A DNA stretch of 64,000 nt, taken from contig NC_017542.1 in NCBI RefSeq assembly GCF_000237325.1, forward strand, positions 2,762,501 to 2,826,500, written 5' to 3'. The notes under the pieces are model-generated. The model worked only from the letters and a program-made list of their open reading frames with translations, did not search any database and was not told the origin of the DNA. Positions 26,915 through 49,600 of this stretch are shown piece after piece. Origin of the DNA: Paenibacillus polymyxa M1. GTDB taxonomy: Bacteria > Bacillota > Bacilli > Paenibacillales > Paenibacillaceae. Made by a program: the position numbers and the translations under genes. Each line of letters opens with the position of its first letter. The first letter of the stretch is position 1.

Positions 26915-28399
26915 ATGAACAGCACATATATTAACAACACGAAGCAAGCTGAGGAAGCATTAAAACAAGCAGAAGCGAAAATGAACAAGCGATACCGATT
27001 AGGTTATCATATTATGGCACCAGCAAACTGGATTAACGACCCCAATGGGTTAATTCAATTCAAAGGTGAATATCACGCCTTCTATCAGCATCATCCTTAT
27101 GATGAGAACTGGGGCCCAATGCATTGGGGCCACGTGAAGAGTAAAGACCTTGTACATTGGGAGCATTGTCCGATTGCATTAGCGCCTGGAGATGCGTGTG
27201 ACCTTGATGGTTGCTTCTCAGGCAGCGCAGTAGATAATAACGGCGAACTGACATTGATCTATACTGGTCATCACTATATTGATCAACCAAGCAATATCTT
27301 TTTCCAAAATCAAAATGTGGCAGTAAGCACAGATGGCATTCATTTTACAAAACTAAGGCAGAATCCCGTAATCGCTGAACCTCCGACTGATAGCTCACAG
27401 CATTTCCGTGATCCGAAGGTATGGAAGCATGAGGATACATGGTACATGATCCTAGGTAACAGCACGAAAGAAGATCTGCCACGTGTTATTCTATATACAT
27501 CTCCTGATCTTAGGACTTGGACCTATCATGGTGTGCTTCTGCAGGGAGATAAGAATATGGGCTTCATGTGGGAGTGCCCTGATTTCTTTGAACTGAACGG
27601 TAAGCATATATTTATGTTCTCCCCACAAGGTATTAATGCGCAAGGAGATAAGTACAATAACTTGTTCCAGACGGGATATTATGTTGGCGAATATAATTAT
27701 GCTAGTAATGAATATAAGCATGGAGAGTTCATCGAGTTGGATACTGGTCATGACTTCTATGCAGTTCAAACTTTTCTAGATGATCAAGGTCGCCGCATTG
27801 CGCTTGGTTGGATGGATATGTGGGAATCGGATATGCCGACGAAAGCAGACGGCTGGTGTGGAGCAATGACGATCCCACGTTTAATTACGTTGGGTGACAA
27901 TAATAGAGTACTGATGACTCCAGTTGAAGAAATGAAGTTACTTCGTCAAAGTAAACATGTTTTGTATCAATATGGCGCTATTTCTGGAAGTTACTTCAAG
28001 GAAGTTGAAGAAGACTTGCTTGAAGTGAAGGTCGTGTTCGACCTGACGAAGTCAAGTGCAGACCTGGTAGGCTTGAAGTTTCGTGGAGCAGGTCGAGAAG
28101 AAACGGTTATCACGTATTCTATTCTGGAGCAGAAACTAATGCTTAATTGTTCTAAATCAGGTAAAAAGACAGATGGAGTACGTCAAACAGCCTTCAATGC
28201 TGAGGGACAGCTGACATTGCATGTATATCTGGATCGTTCATCCATTGAAATGTTTGCGAATGAAGGGCAAGCTACGATGACAAGTCGCATCTATCCGAGT
28301 GAGAAATTGCTAGGCATAGAAATCATAACAGAGGGTGGAGAGGCGCTAGTAAATGGGCTGACATATTGGAAATTGAAAGATATCTGGCAAGCTGAATAA
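26915..28399 (+). CDS. GH32 sucrose hydrolase (beta-fructofuranosidase)
   Basis: The 494-aa cytoplasmic enzyme lacks a signal peptide. The GH32 catalytic triad is clear: nucleophile Asp in NWINDPNGL (about residue 41), transition-state Asp in FRDPKVW, acid/base Glu in WECPDFF. The C-terminal beta-sandwich includes the typical LHVYLDRSSIEMFANEG. It cleaves sucrose, or sucrose-6-phosphate in the PTS-type branch, to glucose and fructose. Because the paired transporter is a proton symporter, free sucrose is the better guess. Strong RBS (AGGAGGAAG). It is the last gene before a 15-bp terminator stem. Confidence 0.93.
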   Translation: MNSTYINNTKQAEEALKQAEAKMNKRYRLGYHIMAPANWINDPNGLIQFKGEYHAFYQHHPYDENWGPMHWGHVKSKDLVHWEHCPIALAPGDACDLDGCFSGSAVDNNGELTLIYTGHHYIDQPSNIFFQNQNVAVSTDGIHFTKLRQNPVIAEPPTDSSQHFRDPKVWKHEDTWYMILGNSTKEDLPRVILYTSPDLRTWTYHGVLLQGDKNMGFMWECPDFFELNGKHIFMFSPQGINAQGDKYNNLFQTGYYVGEYNYASNEYKHGEFIELDTGHDFYAVQTFLDDQGRRIALGWMDMWESDMPTKADGWCGAMTIPRLITLGDNNRVLMTPVEEMKLLRQSKHVLYQYGAISGSYFKEVEEDLLEVKVVFDLTKSSADLVGLKFRGAGREETVITYSILEQKLMLNCSKSGKKTDGVRQTAFNAEGQLTLHVYLDRSSIEMFANEGQATMTSRIYPSEKLLGIEIITEGGEALVNGLTYWKLKDIWQAE

Positions 28400-28406
28400 C
28401 TTGATG

Positions 28407-28454
28407 AAAAGGTTGCTTTCTGAGTCCTTGTAATGACTTAGAAAGCAACCTTTT
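28407..28454 (+). terminator. Terminator after the GH32 gene
   Basis: AAAAGGTTGCTTTCT and AGAAAGCAACCTTTT form a perfect 15-bp stem with an 18-nt loop, ending in TTTTC. The following 194 nt up to the LacI gene contain nothing I recognise. Confidence 0.85.
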
Positions 28455-28648
28455 CGGCAATGGCGACTTTCCCCGGAAATGCTCACCTACATGATAGCCA
28501 ACTAAACCGAGCCTGGTTTCTGCGTATCCTCAATCATGCCCTTTTGGAAAAACACAAGAGAACGTTTCCATTATTCGGCGTCGGATTCGCTGAAAAGGCC
28601 ATCCCAGCCGGTTAAGCACTTCCAGTAACCGCGTAGGACCATCAAAGG

Positions 28649-29662
28649 TTAGGATACTCTATGTTTTGTAATGCTGTCCCGAATTTCTAACTGATGCGAT
28701 ATGGACCAGTGGACAGCTGCTAATTCTTCTCCTCTAATAAGCTTAATGAGATTGCGGGCGGCAACCATGCCCAGTTCGGATGCTGAATATCGGACAGTTG
28801 ATAATTTAGGCCGGATTATTGTAGCCATATCAATGTCGTCAAATCCCAAGAAGGAGACCTGTTCAGGTACTTTTACACCATTTTCGGCCAGAAAGTTCAT
28901 AGCACCTATGGCAATTCGGTCCGTTGCGCAGAACACCGCACTAGGCAATGGGCCTGAATGATAAAGTTTTCTCATAGAGGTTATGCCGTCTTCAACTGAA
29001 AAGCCGCTTTCCAACACACGTTCGGCACGTACTGGCAGGTGAGCGGTCTTCAATGCCTGTTCATAGCCCAAAAAACGCTGATTGCCCACTGAAATATCCC
29101 CCGTTGGTCCCTGCAGCATCGCTATATCTTGATGCCCCTGCTGAATTAGATAAGTTACCGCTTCAAAAGCAGCCGTTATGTTGTCAACATGCACGGAAGG
29201 AATGGATTGGTCTCGAAAATCCCGTCCGACAAGGATGCAGGGAATTCCCGCCGCTTCAATGAGCGCAAATAGCGCATCCCGGATTTCGCTTACCGATATA
29301 ATAATTCCGCTCGCCTGCATTTCACGGAACATATTGTAATAGTGTATTTCAGAATCCTCGTCCCCCCCTGACAAGGCGATTATGACATCGAAGCCGTATA
29401 GATGCGCTACTTGATTGATGCCTTCAACCATGTCATCAAAGACGTTGTTTTTAATCGCGGGCAGAAGTACCCCAATCAGAGATGTATCATTCTTTACCAG
29501 TGTCCGTGCTATGGCATTTGGACGGAATTGAGTGGCTTCAAGGACATCCTGAACTCGTTTGCGTATTTCACTGTTCACCGTCTGGCTGTTATTGATAACT
29601 CTGGAAACCGTTGAAATGGAGACGTTGGCCATTCGAGCCACATCTTTTATAGTCATTTTCAT
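28649..29662 (-). CDS. LacI-family repressor divergent from the GPH symporter
   Basis: I choose ATG 29662 (MKMTIKDVARM); the frame extends to a GTG at 29671, and ATG 29656 is also possible. The N-terminal HTH is TIKDVARMANVSISTVSRVINN, with a hinge helix region PNAIARTLVKND. The sensor domain has LIGVLLPAIKNNVF, PSAVFCATDRIAIGA and VSFLGFDDI. The protein is 337 aa. It faces away from the GPH transporter gene, and the 300-nt gap between them holds several perfect palindromes of the GAAAACGTTTTC type, which are its likely operators. The inducer is unknown. Confidence 0.92.
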   Translation of the reverse strand: MKMTIKDVARMANVSISTVSRVINNSQTVNSEIRKRVQDVLEATQFRPNAIARTLVKNDTSLIGVLLPAIKNNVFDDMVEGINQVAHLYGFDVIIALSGGDEDSEIHYYNMFREMQASGIIISVSEIRDALFALIEAAGIPCILVGRDFRDQSIPSVHVDNITAAFEAVTYLIQQGHQDIAMLQGPTGDISVGNQRFLGYEQALKTAHLPVRAERVLESGFSVEDGITSMRKLYHSGPLPSAVFCATDRIAIGAMNFLAENGVKVPEQVSFLGFDDIDMATIIRPKLSTVRYSASELGMVAARNLIKLIRGEELAAVHWSISHQLEIRDSITKHRVS

Positions 29663-29779
29663 TGTACACACCGACTTTCAAGCAAGTATTTATTTAGAAA
29701 AAGTTTCTCAAAGTGGATTGAATTAATTATATCAGTTTATTGAATTGTTTATTGAGTTTAACAAAGATTCCAGAGCAAA

Positions 29780-29816
29780 GAAAGCGCTTGACCTTGGTTT
29801 ATAAGGAGAGTATAAT
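29780..29816 (+). promoter_or_regulatory. Sigma-A promoter for the GPH symporter with cre-like overlap
   Basis: TTGACC (29788-29793) and TATAAT (29811-29816) lie 17 nt apart. GAAAGCGCTTGA (29780-29791), a cre/LacI-type core, overlaps the -35 box. Confidence 0.75.
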
Positions 29817-29824
29817 CAACCCCG

Positions 29825-29836
29825 GAAAACGTTTTC
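29825..29836. promoter_or_regulatory. LacI-type operator O1
   Basis: GAAAACGTTTTC is a perfect 12-bp palindrome with the central CpG typical of LacI-family operators, just downstream of the predicted promoter. Confidence 0.7.
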
Positions 29837-29851
29837 TAGTATTTTCTGGAC

Positions 29852-29867
29852 AAAAACAATTGTTTTT
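29852..29867. promoter_or_regulatory. Perfect 16-bp AT-rich palindrome
   Basis: AAAAACAATTGTTTTT lies between the two LacI-type operators. It lacks the CpG centre and may serve another regulator or be structural. Confidence 0.4.
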
Positions 29868-29917
29868 ACCAATAATCAGCTGGATTCAAGGTATTTCAGC
29901 TTGTTTTTTTGATGATT

Positions 29918-29933
29918 AAGAAAACGTTTTCTT
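29918..29933. promoter_or_regulatory. LacI-type operator O2
   Basis: AAGAAAACGTTTTCTT is a perfect 16-bp palindrome sharing the core of O1. The centres are about 95 bp apart, a distance that could allow looping. Confidence 0.7.
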
Positions 29934-29979
29934 GATGGCATTGAATTGTAGAGAATAACAAGGGAAAAGGAGCATGAGC

Positions 29980-31368
29980 ATGAGAAGTTCGAGCGATATT
30001 GTTGTAATGGGAAATGAGACTTCAGTGCAAACCGGTTCAAATATTACGCTGAAAGAAAAAATTGGTTATGGATTCGGTGATTTTGCCAGCCAGTTGCTGT
30101 TTGCCGCCGCAATGACTTTTCTGTCCTATTTTTACACAGATGTAATCGGGATCAGCGCTGGGGTCATTGGTACTTTAATGCTAGTTGCACGCGTACTGGA
30201 TGCGTTTATTGATGTCGCGATTGGGGCTTTGATTGATAAAACGAAGAGCAGACACGGGAAGGCCCGTCCTTGGTTACTGTGGATGTCCGGGCCATTTGCA
30301 TTGTCTGGAATTCTCTTGTTCACGGTTCCAAGTGGAAATATGACGATCACTATTCTATACATTTACGTTACCTATCTGCTAATGAACTTTATCTATTCCA
30401 GCATTAATGTCCCTTATGGTGTGCTTAATTCCATGATAACGCAGGATTCTTACCAGCGTTCTCTGCTTAATATTTTTCGTATGAGTCTAGCGAATATTGG
30501 TGCATTGCTAATTAATTATTTCACCCTCCCGTTAGTGAAGTCATTCGGCGGCGGTCAAAAAGGGTGGATTTACACCTTTATTATATTTGGCTTGCTCGGA
30601 ACCTTTTTATTTCTCGTTACCTTCTTCAGTACCAAGGAAAGGGTTACTCCATCTGTTGTACAAAAGCCAATTCCGTTTGGACGCGCTTTTGGAGCGCTGA
30701 TGCGTAATAAGTATTGGAAATTGATCCTTGGGTTTGCTGTGGTCTATTTTATAAATAACGCACTGGGCACAGGTATGAATATTTACTACGCACGTTATGT
30801 GTTAAAAGACGCCAATCTGATTGGAGTCCTCGGCATATCCTTACTGCTTCCTTCCCTGTTTGGTTATATGCTATTGCCCCCCGTCGTCAAGCGGATCGGT
30901 AAACGAAATTCCTCCATTATCGGAAGTATCCTCCTGATTGTCGGATCGCTTGTCATTGCCGTCAGCCCCACAAGTCTGATGGCGGTCTGTCTGGGACTCG
31001 TTATTAAAGCGCTTGGGCATGCCGCTATTCTCGGAACCTTCTTTGCTATGTTGGCAGATACCATTGAATATGGCGAATGGAAGACAGGGATGCGCACCGA
31101 AGGACTGGTGTACAGTGCGGGCAGTTTCGGCACAAAAGCGGGAGGCGGTTTGGGAGCGGCACTTATCGGTTGGGGACTGGCATTGGGAGGATATGCTGGT
31201 GGACAAGCTACAATCAGTACTACTGCGCTAGCGTCTATTCATTTCATGTTTATCTACGTCCCAATTATCTTGGCTATCCTGCAAATTTTATTGCTGGCAT
31301 TTTACAATCTAGATAAATTATTTCCCGGTATTGTCAAAGAGCTTGAATTCTTAAAAAACGCTGAATAG
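29980..31368 (+). CDS. GPH-family sugar/cation symporter (MelB-like)
   Basis: This membrane protein of about 462 aa has some 12 hydrophobic segments. GPH signatures: KEKIGYGFGDFASQLLFA at the start, an Asp-containing helix 2 loop ARVLDAFIDVAIGALIDKTKS, SRHGKARPWLLW, and a C-terminal GMRTEGLVYSAGSFGTKAGGG. It should import a glycoside with Na+ or H+; melibiose, xyloside and glucuronide carriers belong here. ATG 29980 is 7 nt after AAAGGAG, better spaced than ATG 29974. No glycosidase gene follows; the next DNA is a terminator and gene fragments, so the substrate cannot be inferred. The divergent LacI regulator probably controls it. Confidence 0.9.
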   Translation: MRSSSDIVVMGNETSVQTGSNITLKEKIGYGFGDFASQLLFAAAMTFLSYFYTDVIGISAGVIGTLMLVARVLDAFIDVAIGALIDKTKSRHGKARPWLLWMSGPFALSGILLFTVPSGNMTITILYIYVTYLLMNFIYSSINVPYGVLNSMITQDSYQRSLLNIFRMSLANIGALLINYFTLPLVKSFGGGQKGWIYTFIIFGLLGTFLFLVTFFSTKERVTPSVVQKPIPFGRAFGALMRNKYWKLILGFAVVYFINNALGTGMNIYYARYVLKDANLIGVLGISLLLPSLFGYMLLPPVVKRIGKRNSSIIGSILLIVGSLVIAVSPTSLMAVCLGLVIKALGHAAILGTFFAMLADTIEYGEWKTGMRTEGLVYSAGSFGTKAGGGLGAALIGWGLALGGYAGGQATISTTALASIHFMFIYVPIILAILQILLLAFYNLDKLFPGIVKELEFLKNAE

Positions 31369-31432
31369 CTACTTGGTAAATGAGGTAGCCCATGAATGAA
31401 CTCATCCTATTGTTGAAGTGAATAGCAGTAAG

Positions 31433-31457
31433 GCAGTTCAAGAGGGGCTGCTTTTTT
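31433..31457 (+). terminator. Terminator after the GPH symporter
   Basis: GCAGTTC and GGGCTGC pair (two G-T pairs) around a 5-nt loop, followed by six T. Confidence 0.65.
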
Positions 31458-31591
31458 CATAGAGGGGTATTCGGATTTTATTCATTTATAAAAGGACAGG
31501 GCAGCGTGGTATTATCCCCTTCTAGTAGACAAGAGAGAAAAGACCTCTGTTAAGATGGATTTAATCTTGTTGAATACGGAGGGGATTTTTC

Positions 31592-31702
31592 ATGGCTAAA
31601 AAGGGACAATCATTCCGGCAATACTCCTTAGATGTAAAGATGGAGGCAGTCCGGTTGGTGAACGAAGAACATATGAGTATTCGTGAAGTGACGAAACAAT
31701 AA
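31592..31702 (+). pseudogene. IS3-family transposase OrfA fragment
   Basis: A 36-codon frame starting at ATG after a GGAGGGG site reads MAKKGQSFRQYSLDVKMEAV and RLVNEEHMSIREVTKQ. This is the N-terminal HTH of an IS3/IS150-type OrfA. It stops at TAA and no OrfB follows. Only the 5' end of an insertion sequence survives; I could not find its terminal repeats with confidence. Confidence 0.7.
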
Positions 31703-31898
31703 TCGCTGCGGTTCGAACTGTGGGTATCCATAAATTTGAAAATGGCTAAAGTAATTCCAAGTCATTTCCTGCAGCTGATCTAATAGTCGATAATCTTATT
31801 GTTATATAGGTCTTTGATGGCAGATAGGTTTTAACTCCTCATCTCGTTCATCATATTTTACCTGAACATTCAGCTAACTTAGTGCAGACAAACAGTAT

Positions 31899-32123
31899 AT
31901 GACCTACGAAGCGTACGAAACGATCCGGCAGTTGGGAATCCAGTGGCCTGCCGCTCAGGCAGATGTTGCTCTCATTCGGCAGAACATTAAACACAATGAT
32001 TGCTATGTGCTGGAAATTGACGGGGTCATTCAGGCTACTGTCACCCATCTGAGATATAAGACCCTTGATTTTATAACCGACTTGCCGTTTGTGATATGGT
32101 TCGCTGTAGACCCGGCTAACTGA
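31899..32123 (+). pseudogene. Acetyltransferase (GNAT) fragment
   Basis: A 74-codon frame ends DLPFVIWFAVDPAN and stops where GNAT proteins normally continue into the acetyl-CoA loop. The earlier part (QADVALIRQNIKHNDCYVLE, IDGVIQATVTHLRY) fits the first half of the fold. No RBS is visible. I take it as a truncated remnant in the gene graveyard between the GPH gene and the PKS-NRPS operon. The stretch 31703-31898 shows nothing else. Confidence 0.5.
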
Positions 32124-32204
32124 AGTAGTTCCGATTACAGGGAACGGACGAAGCTAATTCATTTAACGAAAGGGGCTTAATGATCCCTGCCATGATCTGT
32201 TATT

Positions 32205-32248
32205 ACAAACCATGCCTGATTTTTTAGACAAAAAAGGACATGGTTTGT
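32205..32248. repeat. Long nested hairpin
   Basis: ACAAACCATG (32205-32214) and CATGGTTTGT (32239-32248) are perfect inverted repeats. Inside them TTTTTT and AAAAAA pair around AGAC. The element could be a terminator, an operator, or the end of a small mobile element. Confidence 0.55.
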
Positions 32249-32360
32249 GTGTATAATATACTTAACATTATATTTCCATACTTTAATTTACTTTTACGCT
32301 TAATGTAACAAAAACATTCATATCTCATCATTTTCTCTTATTAAAGGAATTGGATGGATA

Positions 32361-32389
32361 TTGACATTTTTCGAGTCCATATTTAATAT
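32361..32389 (+). promoter_or_regulatory. Candidate promoter of the PKS-NRPS operon
   Basis: A perfect TTGACA (32361-32366) lies 17 nt before TAATAT (32384-32389). It would give a leader of about 360 nt. The whole stretch 32250-32751 is AT-rich and has no gene I can support. ATACATATGTAT, a 12-bp palindrome near 32679-32690, lies closer to the gene. Confidence 0.4.
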
Positions 32390-32751
32390 ATAAATAAAAT
32401 ATTCCATATTTAACGCTTACTTATAGAAAAACACCCTGTATGACTCCAGTAATTTCACACCATTCATCTATGATGCTGAATTTTAGCTTTCAAGCCTGAA
32501 ATTTCAGTATACTCCAAGGTTTTTACACTTCCAAGTCTACTCACACACCTGACTTTTGTTCACAATCACACCACGAACGGAACCCTATTACCAATTCACT
32601 TCCATATGTCGATTACTGTTTTTTGGCAATCGACTTCGTTGCTTTTTACTGCAGTTTTCTCTACATCTTAATGTCACCATACATATGTATACATACATGA
32701 AATGTAAAGATACCTTTGTTCTTCCATAATTTTTGTGGAAAGGGGTTTGAT

Positions 32752-46597
<13,846 letters not shown>

Positions 46598-46620
46598 TAT
46601 TCGGCCGAGGGGGAAATCCG

Positions 46621-49600
46621 ATGAGTAAAAGCCTTGAAATCGAAAAAGTGGCTAATTTAACGCCTTTGCAGGAGGGGATGCTCTTTCATACAGTGATGGA
46701 GCCGGAATCACAGGCTTACTATGAGCAAGTACGAATGACCATCCGGGGTGAACTGAACCTGGAGGCTCTGCAAAAGAGCTTCCAGACTCTGGTGCAGCGT
46801 CATGAGGCGCTTCGTTCGAATATTTATCATCAAAGCGCCTCCCGTTCGCGGCTCATCGTGTTTAAGGAGCGAAATGCGGTGCTTCGTTACGAGAATTTGA
46901 TAAATATTCCCGAGGCAGAGCAAGCTGCAGCCATTCGCAGCTATGCAGACACAGATCGGAACCAGCGTTACGATCTGAGCAAGGATTTACTCATTCGTCT
47001 GACGGTGCTTCAAACCAAAACGCACGTATATACGCTACTTTTAAGCTTTCATCATATAATTATGGACGGTTGGTGCCTCGGCATCGTTATGGAAGAGCTG
47101 TTCGCGGCTTATGAAGCACTGAAAGCGGGTAAGACTGTACAACTGCCGACACCGCAGCCTTATACGGGCTATGCCCGTTGGCTGGATAAGCAGGATAAGA
47201 AGGCGGCGAAGGAGTACTGGCAGTCCATTCTGAACAGCTATGATCAGCCAGCCGTGCTGCCAACCCTGCCTGTAGCACATTCACTCCTGGCAGATACCGG
47301 GTACCTGCTGCATGAGCATAAAATAACACTCACGGATGAAACAACCCGTCATTTGCGAACGGTGGCAGAACACAACGGCACAACTCTTAGCAGTCTGTTT
47401 CTGGCCGCATGGGGAGTGGTGCTTGGAGGATACAACCAAAGTGAAGACGTCGTTTTCGGCACCGTTGTTTCCGGTCGGCCGCCGGAGCTTGCAGGTGTAG
47501 AACAGATGTTGGGACTTTTCATAAACACCATACCGGTACGAATCAAATGGGATGCAGACCAGCCGTTTTCAAGTCTGCTTCGTGAAGTGCAGCGCAACAT
47601 GGTTCAATCGCGAGCATATGACTATTGTTCACTCGCTGAAATACAGGCCCAGTCTGTGCTCAAGCAGCAACTTATGGATCATTTTGTTGTATTTGAAAAT
47701 TACCCACTGGAGGATATAGTTGGTCGGCCTGATTTGCAGGAACGGCTTGGATTTGTCGTAGAGGACGCCCAGTTATCTGAAGAAACGCCTTACCACTTCA
47801 ATATCGAAGTAGAAGACGGAAAAGCACTGGGCTTTATGCTGTCCTACAACAGCTATGTCTACAGCGATGAAGCCATGAAACGGTTAGCCGGACATTTGGA
47901 GCACGTACTCGTTCAGATTGCACATGCACCTGAACTCCCGCTGGAGGACATTCGCCTGCTGACTGCTAGCGAGAAGGCTGAGCTCACCAATGTATGGAGC
48001 GGACCAGTTGCCGCCTATCCTGCTGGGACGTTCCATGGAATATTTGAGGCGCAGGCAGAACGTGTCCCGGAACAGACTGCTGTTATCTACGAAGATACCG
48101 CACTGACCTATCATGAGCTGAATGAGAAAGCCAATCTGCTTGCTCAAGCGCTACAAAGCCGCGGGGTCGAACACGAGCATCTCGTCGCCGTGATGCTTGA
48201 GCGTTCAGCAGATATGATTATCGCTGTGCTAGGCATTATGAAAGCGGGAGCTGCCTACGTACCTGTCGATCCGACCTACCCGAAGGAGAGAATTACTTAC
48301 ATGCTGCAGGATAGCAGGGCTACGATTATGCTCACGCAATCTTCTCTGACTGAACTACTGGCAGATGTGGATTTTGCAGGTGAAGTGCTGGATTTGCCAG
48401 TATTACTTCAACAAGCTTCGCAAGCGGAGCAGGCCTACCAACAGGGGCCCACTTACACACCTATCCATGATCCTGAGGCTTTGGCTTACGTCATTTACAC
48501 ATCGGGAACGACGGGCAACGCCAAAGGCGTGATGATCGAGCATCGCCATTACGTAAATACGGCGTGGGGCTATAGGGAAGCTCACCAGTTAAAAGAATTT
48601 CCAGTCAAGCTCCTTCAGATTGCCAGTATGTCGTTCGATGTCTTTGCAGGTGATCTGGCCAAGACATTTGTGAACGGGGGCACCATGGTCATCTGCCCGC
48701 AGGATGTGCGCAACGATCCTCCAGCTTTGGCCCAGGTCCTCGAGCAGCATAAAATTACGACGTTTGAAGCTCCGCCAGCCTTGTTGACGCTGCTTATGGA
48801 CTATGTTTATGAACACGGTACAGATGTCAGTGCCATGAAGCTGCTTACTACAGGCGCGGACAGCTTTGGCGTTGATAATTATCGGACACTTTTGAATCGC
48901 TTCGGTGATACGATGCGCATCATGAATACCTATGGTGTAACCGAAGCGGCAATTGATTCCAGCTTTTATGAAGAAACTGCTGAACGTCTGCCTTCATCCG
49001 GTATCGTCCCGATTGGAAAGGCACTGCCCAATCATAAAGTATATATCCTGGATGAGGCTTTGCGTTCGCTCCCGATCGGTGTAACCGGGGAGCTGTGCTT
49101 GGGCGGTGCCTCAGTAGCCCGCGGATATTTGCACCGTCCTGACTTGACGGCGGAGAAATTTGTACCGAATCCTTTTGTGAACGGAGAGCGTCTGTACCGC
49201 ACCGGAGATCTGGCACGCTGGCTGCCGGATGGCAACATTGATTTCATCGGCCGAGTTGACTTTCAGGTGAAAATTCGTGGCTACCGGATCGAACCTGGGG
49301 AAATTGAGTCGGCCTTACTCCAATTAGACGAGGTACGCCAAGCGGTAGTTACGGATAGAACGGATAAGACCGGACAAAAGTATTTGTGCGCCTACGTAGC
49401 AGGAACAGCCGACAAATCCTTCCTGCGGACAGAGCTGGCCAAGCAGTTGCCGAGCTATATGGTGCCCCAACATATTATCGTGCTGGATCAACTGCCTTTG
49501 ACCCATAACGGCAAAATTGATCGCCATGCGCTCCCAGAACCCGAAGGTTTTGTGTTGACCAATATCGAATATGAAGCGCCGAGGAGCGAATTGGAGCAGA

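Noticed and set aside
30871..31316. Several short frames on both strands inside the GPH symporter gene
   Set aside because: They overlap a clear membrane-protein frame and show no motif or RBS.
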